Assembly (NCBI GenBank): GCA_045804965.1
Contig: JBJMMD010000030.1
Location: 1-23,380, forward strand
Reading direction: 5' to 3'
DNA: 23,380 nucleotides
From: CAVTUU01 sp045804965
GTDB taxonomy: Bacteria > Chloroflexota > Chloroflexia > Thermomicrobiales > UBA6265
Position numbers and translations under genes: made by a program
Part shown: positions 22,145 to 23,380 of the stretch, piece after piece
Layout: each line of letters opens with the position of its first letter
Numbering within the stretch: position 1 is the stretch's first letter
The notes under the pieces: model-generated
What the model saw: only the letters and a program-made list of their open reading frames with translations
Databases searched by the model: none
What the model was told of the DNA's origin: nothing

Positions 22145-23251
22145 ATGCGCGGGAAACGGACGATCACACGATTGCTCGTCGCAACGCTGATGCTCACCCT
22201 GCTCGCGAGCATGCCGCTTGCCACGGCTGCGGCGCCGAATCGCCAGGATAAGAAATTCAAGATCGCGGTCTCGGTTCCTGGCCTCAATTTCCCGTTTTTC
22301 GTTCACGTGATGGACATCGCCAAAACCAAGTCAACTGAACTCAATGTCGAAATGGTTCAGTTCGACGGAAAAGATGACTCGAATACGCAAATCGCCGATC
22401 TCGAGTCGGCGATCAGCCAGGGTGTTGACGGAGTCGTCGTCTCGCCACGAGATGCCGCGGTTGCCACCGGGATCCAGTCAGTCCTAGACGCCGGCATTCC
22501 GGTGGTGACCTTTGATCGGAACGTGAGCGACGTCGCGACGCTGGCTCACGTTGGCGCCGATAACGTGAGAGGTGGCGAGAAACAAGGCGAGTACCTAATA
22601 AAGATCCTGCCCAACGGCGGCAAGATCATCGAGCTCGAAGGGACCACCGGCGCTTCCCCGGCGATCGATCGCGACGCCGGTTTCAAAAAGGCGCTGGAAG
22701 GCCATTCAGAGTACCAGATCGTCTTCGACCAGACCGCAGCCTTCAAGCGTGATCAGGGCTTGTCCGTCACGGAGAACGCCCTGCAGGCGCACTCAGACAT
22801 CAATGCAATCGTCGCCGCCAACGATGATATGGCAAGTGGCGCGGCTGAGGCAGTCGCGGGTGCCGGGATCAAGGTTCCGATCATCGGCTTCGACGCCCTG
22901 CCCGAGACACTGCAAGCGATCCAGGCAGGGACAATAACGGCGACCATCGAACAGTGGCCTGGAAAGCAGGTTTCGGGTGCGATGCAGATCATGGTCGACT
23001 ATCTGAAGGACAAGAAGGAGCCGGCCCAACACGACAACTTCATCGACCCGACCCTGATTGACGCGAGCAACCTCGGTCAGGCCGAGCGCGCCGCCGAAGC
23101 CGGCATTTCGCCGAGCGGAACGCCTGTCGGCACTCCCGCCGGCACGCCGACCACGTCGATCTGGCGGGACGGGCTTGCCCACTCCCCGTCGTTCGAACCA
23201 CGCTCGGTCATCGTTTCCAAGCCGAGCGATGCCGTGATTCGACTGGACTAG
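22145..23251 (+). CDS. rbsB: Ribose-type periplasmic/extracellular sugar-binding protein
   Basis: This 368-residue protein has an N-terminal signal peptide (MRGKRTITRLLVATLMLTLLA..., cleavage near ATAAA-PN at about 30). It lacks a lipobox Cys, so anchoring is unclear. The mature part is a Peripla_BP_4/RbsB-like domain (about 38-315). By alignment from memory with E. coli RbsB, all ten ribose-contact residues are kept: Asn48, Phe51, Phe52, Asp124, Arg125, Arg176, Phe200, Asn226, Asp250, Gln270. After residue 320 comes a GTPVGTPAGTPT linker and a 32-residue tail of no known type, which is odd for this family. ATG 22145 has a strong GAGGAGGAG site; the open frame 5' of it is not coding. Confidence 0.9.
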   Translation: MRGKRTITRLLVATLMLTLLASMPLATAAAPNRQDKKFKIAVSVPGLNFPFFVHVMDIAKTKSTELNVEMVQFDGKDDSNTQIADLESAISQGVDGVVVSPRDAAVATGIQSVLDAGIPVVTFDRNVSDVATLAHVGADNVRGGEKQGEYLIKILPNGGKIIELEGTTGASPAIDRDAGFKKALEGHSEYQIVFDQTAAFKRDQGLSVTENALQAHSDINAIVAANDDMASGAAEAVAGAGIKVPIIGFDALPETLQAIQAGTITATIEQWPGKQVSGAMQIMVDYLKDKKEPAQHDNFIDPTLIDASNLGQAERAAEAGISPSGTPVGTPAGTPTTSIWRDGLAHSPSFEPRSVIVSKPSDAVIRLD

Positions 23252-23380
23252 ATTTGCGGTTCGATAGGGCTCGAGCCTGCGCGTCGGTTCGGCGCTATCC
23301 AGCCCAAGCTGAATGTTGAAAGGTCGGCCGGGGCCTCGTCCCCCGCCGCCCGTTGTTGCCCAACGCCGTTGCACTGCTTC

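Noticed and set aside
1..23380. CRISPR arrays, tRNA or rRNA genes
   Set aside because: No regularly spaced direct repeats, tRNA T-loop/CCA signatures or rRNA segments were recognised on either strand by eye.

Overview
The window is GC-rich bacterial DNA. It most resembles a Chloroflexota genome of the Thermomicrobia/Sphaerobacter type. The pointers are the GTP-x-GTP low-complexity tail on an exported protein, the ECF41-type sigma factor with its SnoaL domain, the DUF899 and DUF2182 genes, and frequent GTG starts behind strong GGAGG sites. This placement is inference from style; there is no rRNA or other marker gene in the window.

Region 1 (1-5997) opens with the 3' end of a hypothetical gene and its terminator. 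Next come an unusual membrane protein (extracellular dCache sensor fused to a cytoplasmic SnoaL/ester-cyclase domain) and a BrkB/YihY membrane protein. Then an ECF41 sigma factor lies divergent from a DrrA/DrrB-type ABC exporter. The 193-base gap between sigma factor and exporter carries two divergent promoters of identical architecture, TGTCACA-N16-CGTC, the kind of promoter ECF41 factors recognise. The sigma factor therefore probably drives itself and the exporter. A bidirectional terminator closes the exporter operon.

Region 2 (6078-11317) has an ArsR/SRPBCC cassette, a large YfhO-family membrane protein, and then decayed DNA. The decayed part holds a remnant of a second YfhO gene, a duplicated hairpin, a short Trp-containing leader-like ORF followed by a hairpin, and a badly damaged IS630-family transposase.

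Region 3 (11318-13749) holds two divergent, tightly coupled operons, DUF899-DUF2182 (minus) and SRPBCC-ArsR (plus). They share a 145-base spacer with two TGCAAC/GTTGCA palindromes, likely operators of the ArsR protein.

Region 4 (13971-18757) is a complete urate-degradation cluster on the minus strand: uraD, urate oxidase, uraH, allC, allB. It converts urate via 5-hydroxyisourate, OHCU, allantoin and allantoate to release ammonia. The last four genes overlap one another; uraD is set apart by a composite palindromic repeat.

Region 5 (19048-23251) has a fragment of an oligopeptide-type ABC permease, then a plus-strand rbsA-rbsC-rbsB-like sugar importer. All ribose-contact residues of RbsB that I can recall are conserved in the binding protein, so ribose is the best guess. 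Ribose uptake beside purine-base breakdown would fit scavenging of nucleosides, but the two blocks are on opposite strands and co-regulation is not shown.
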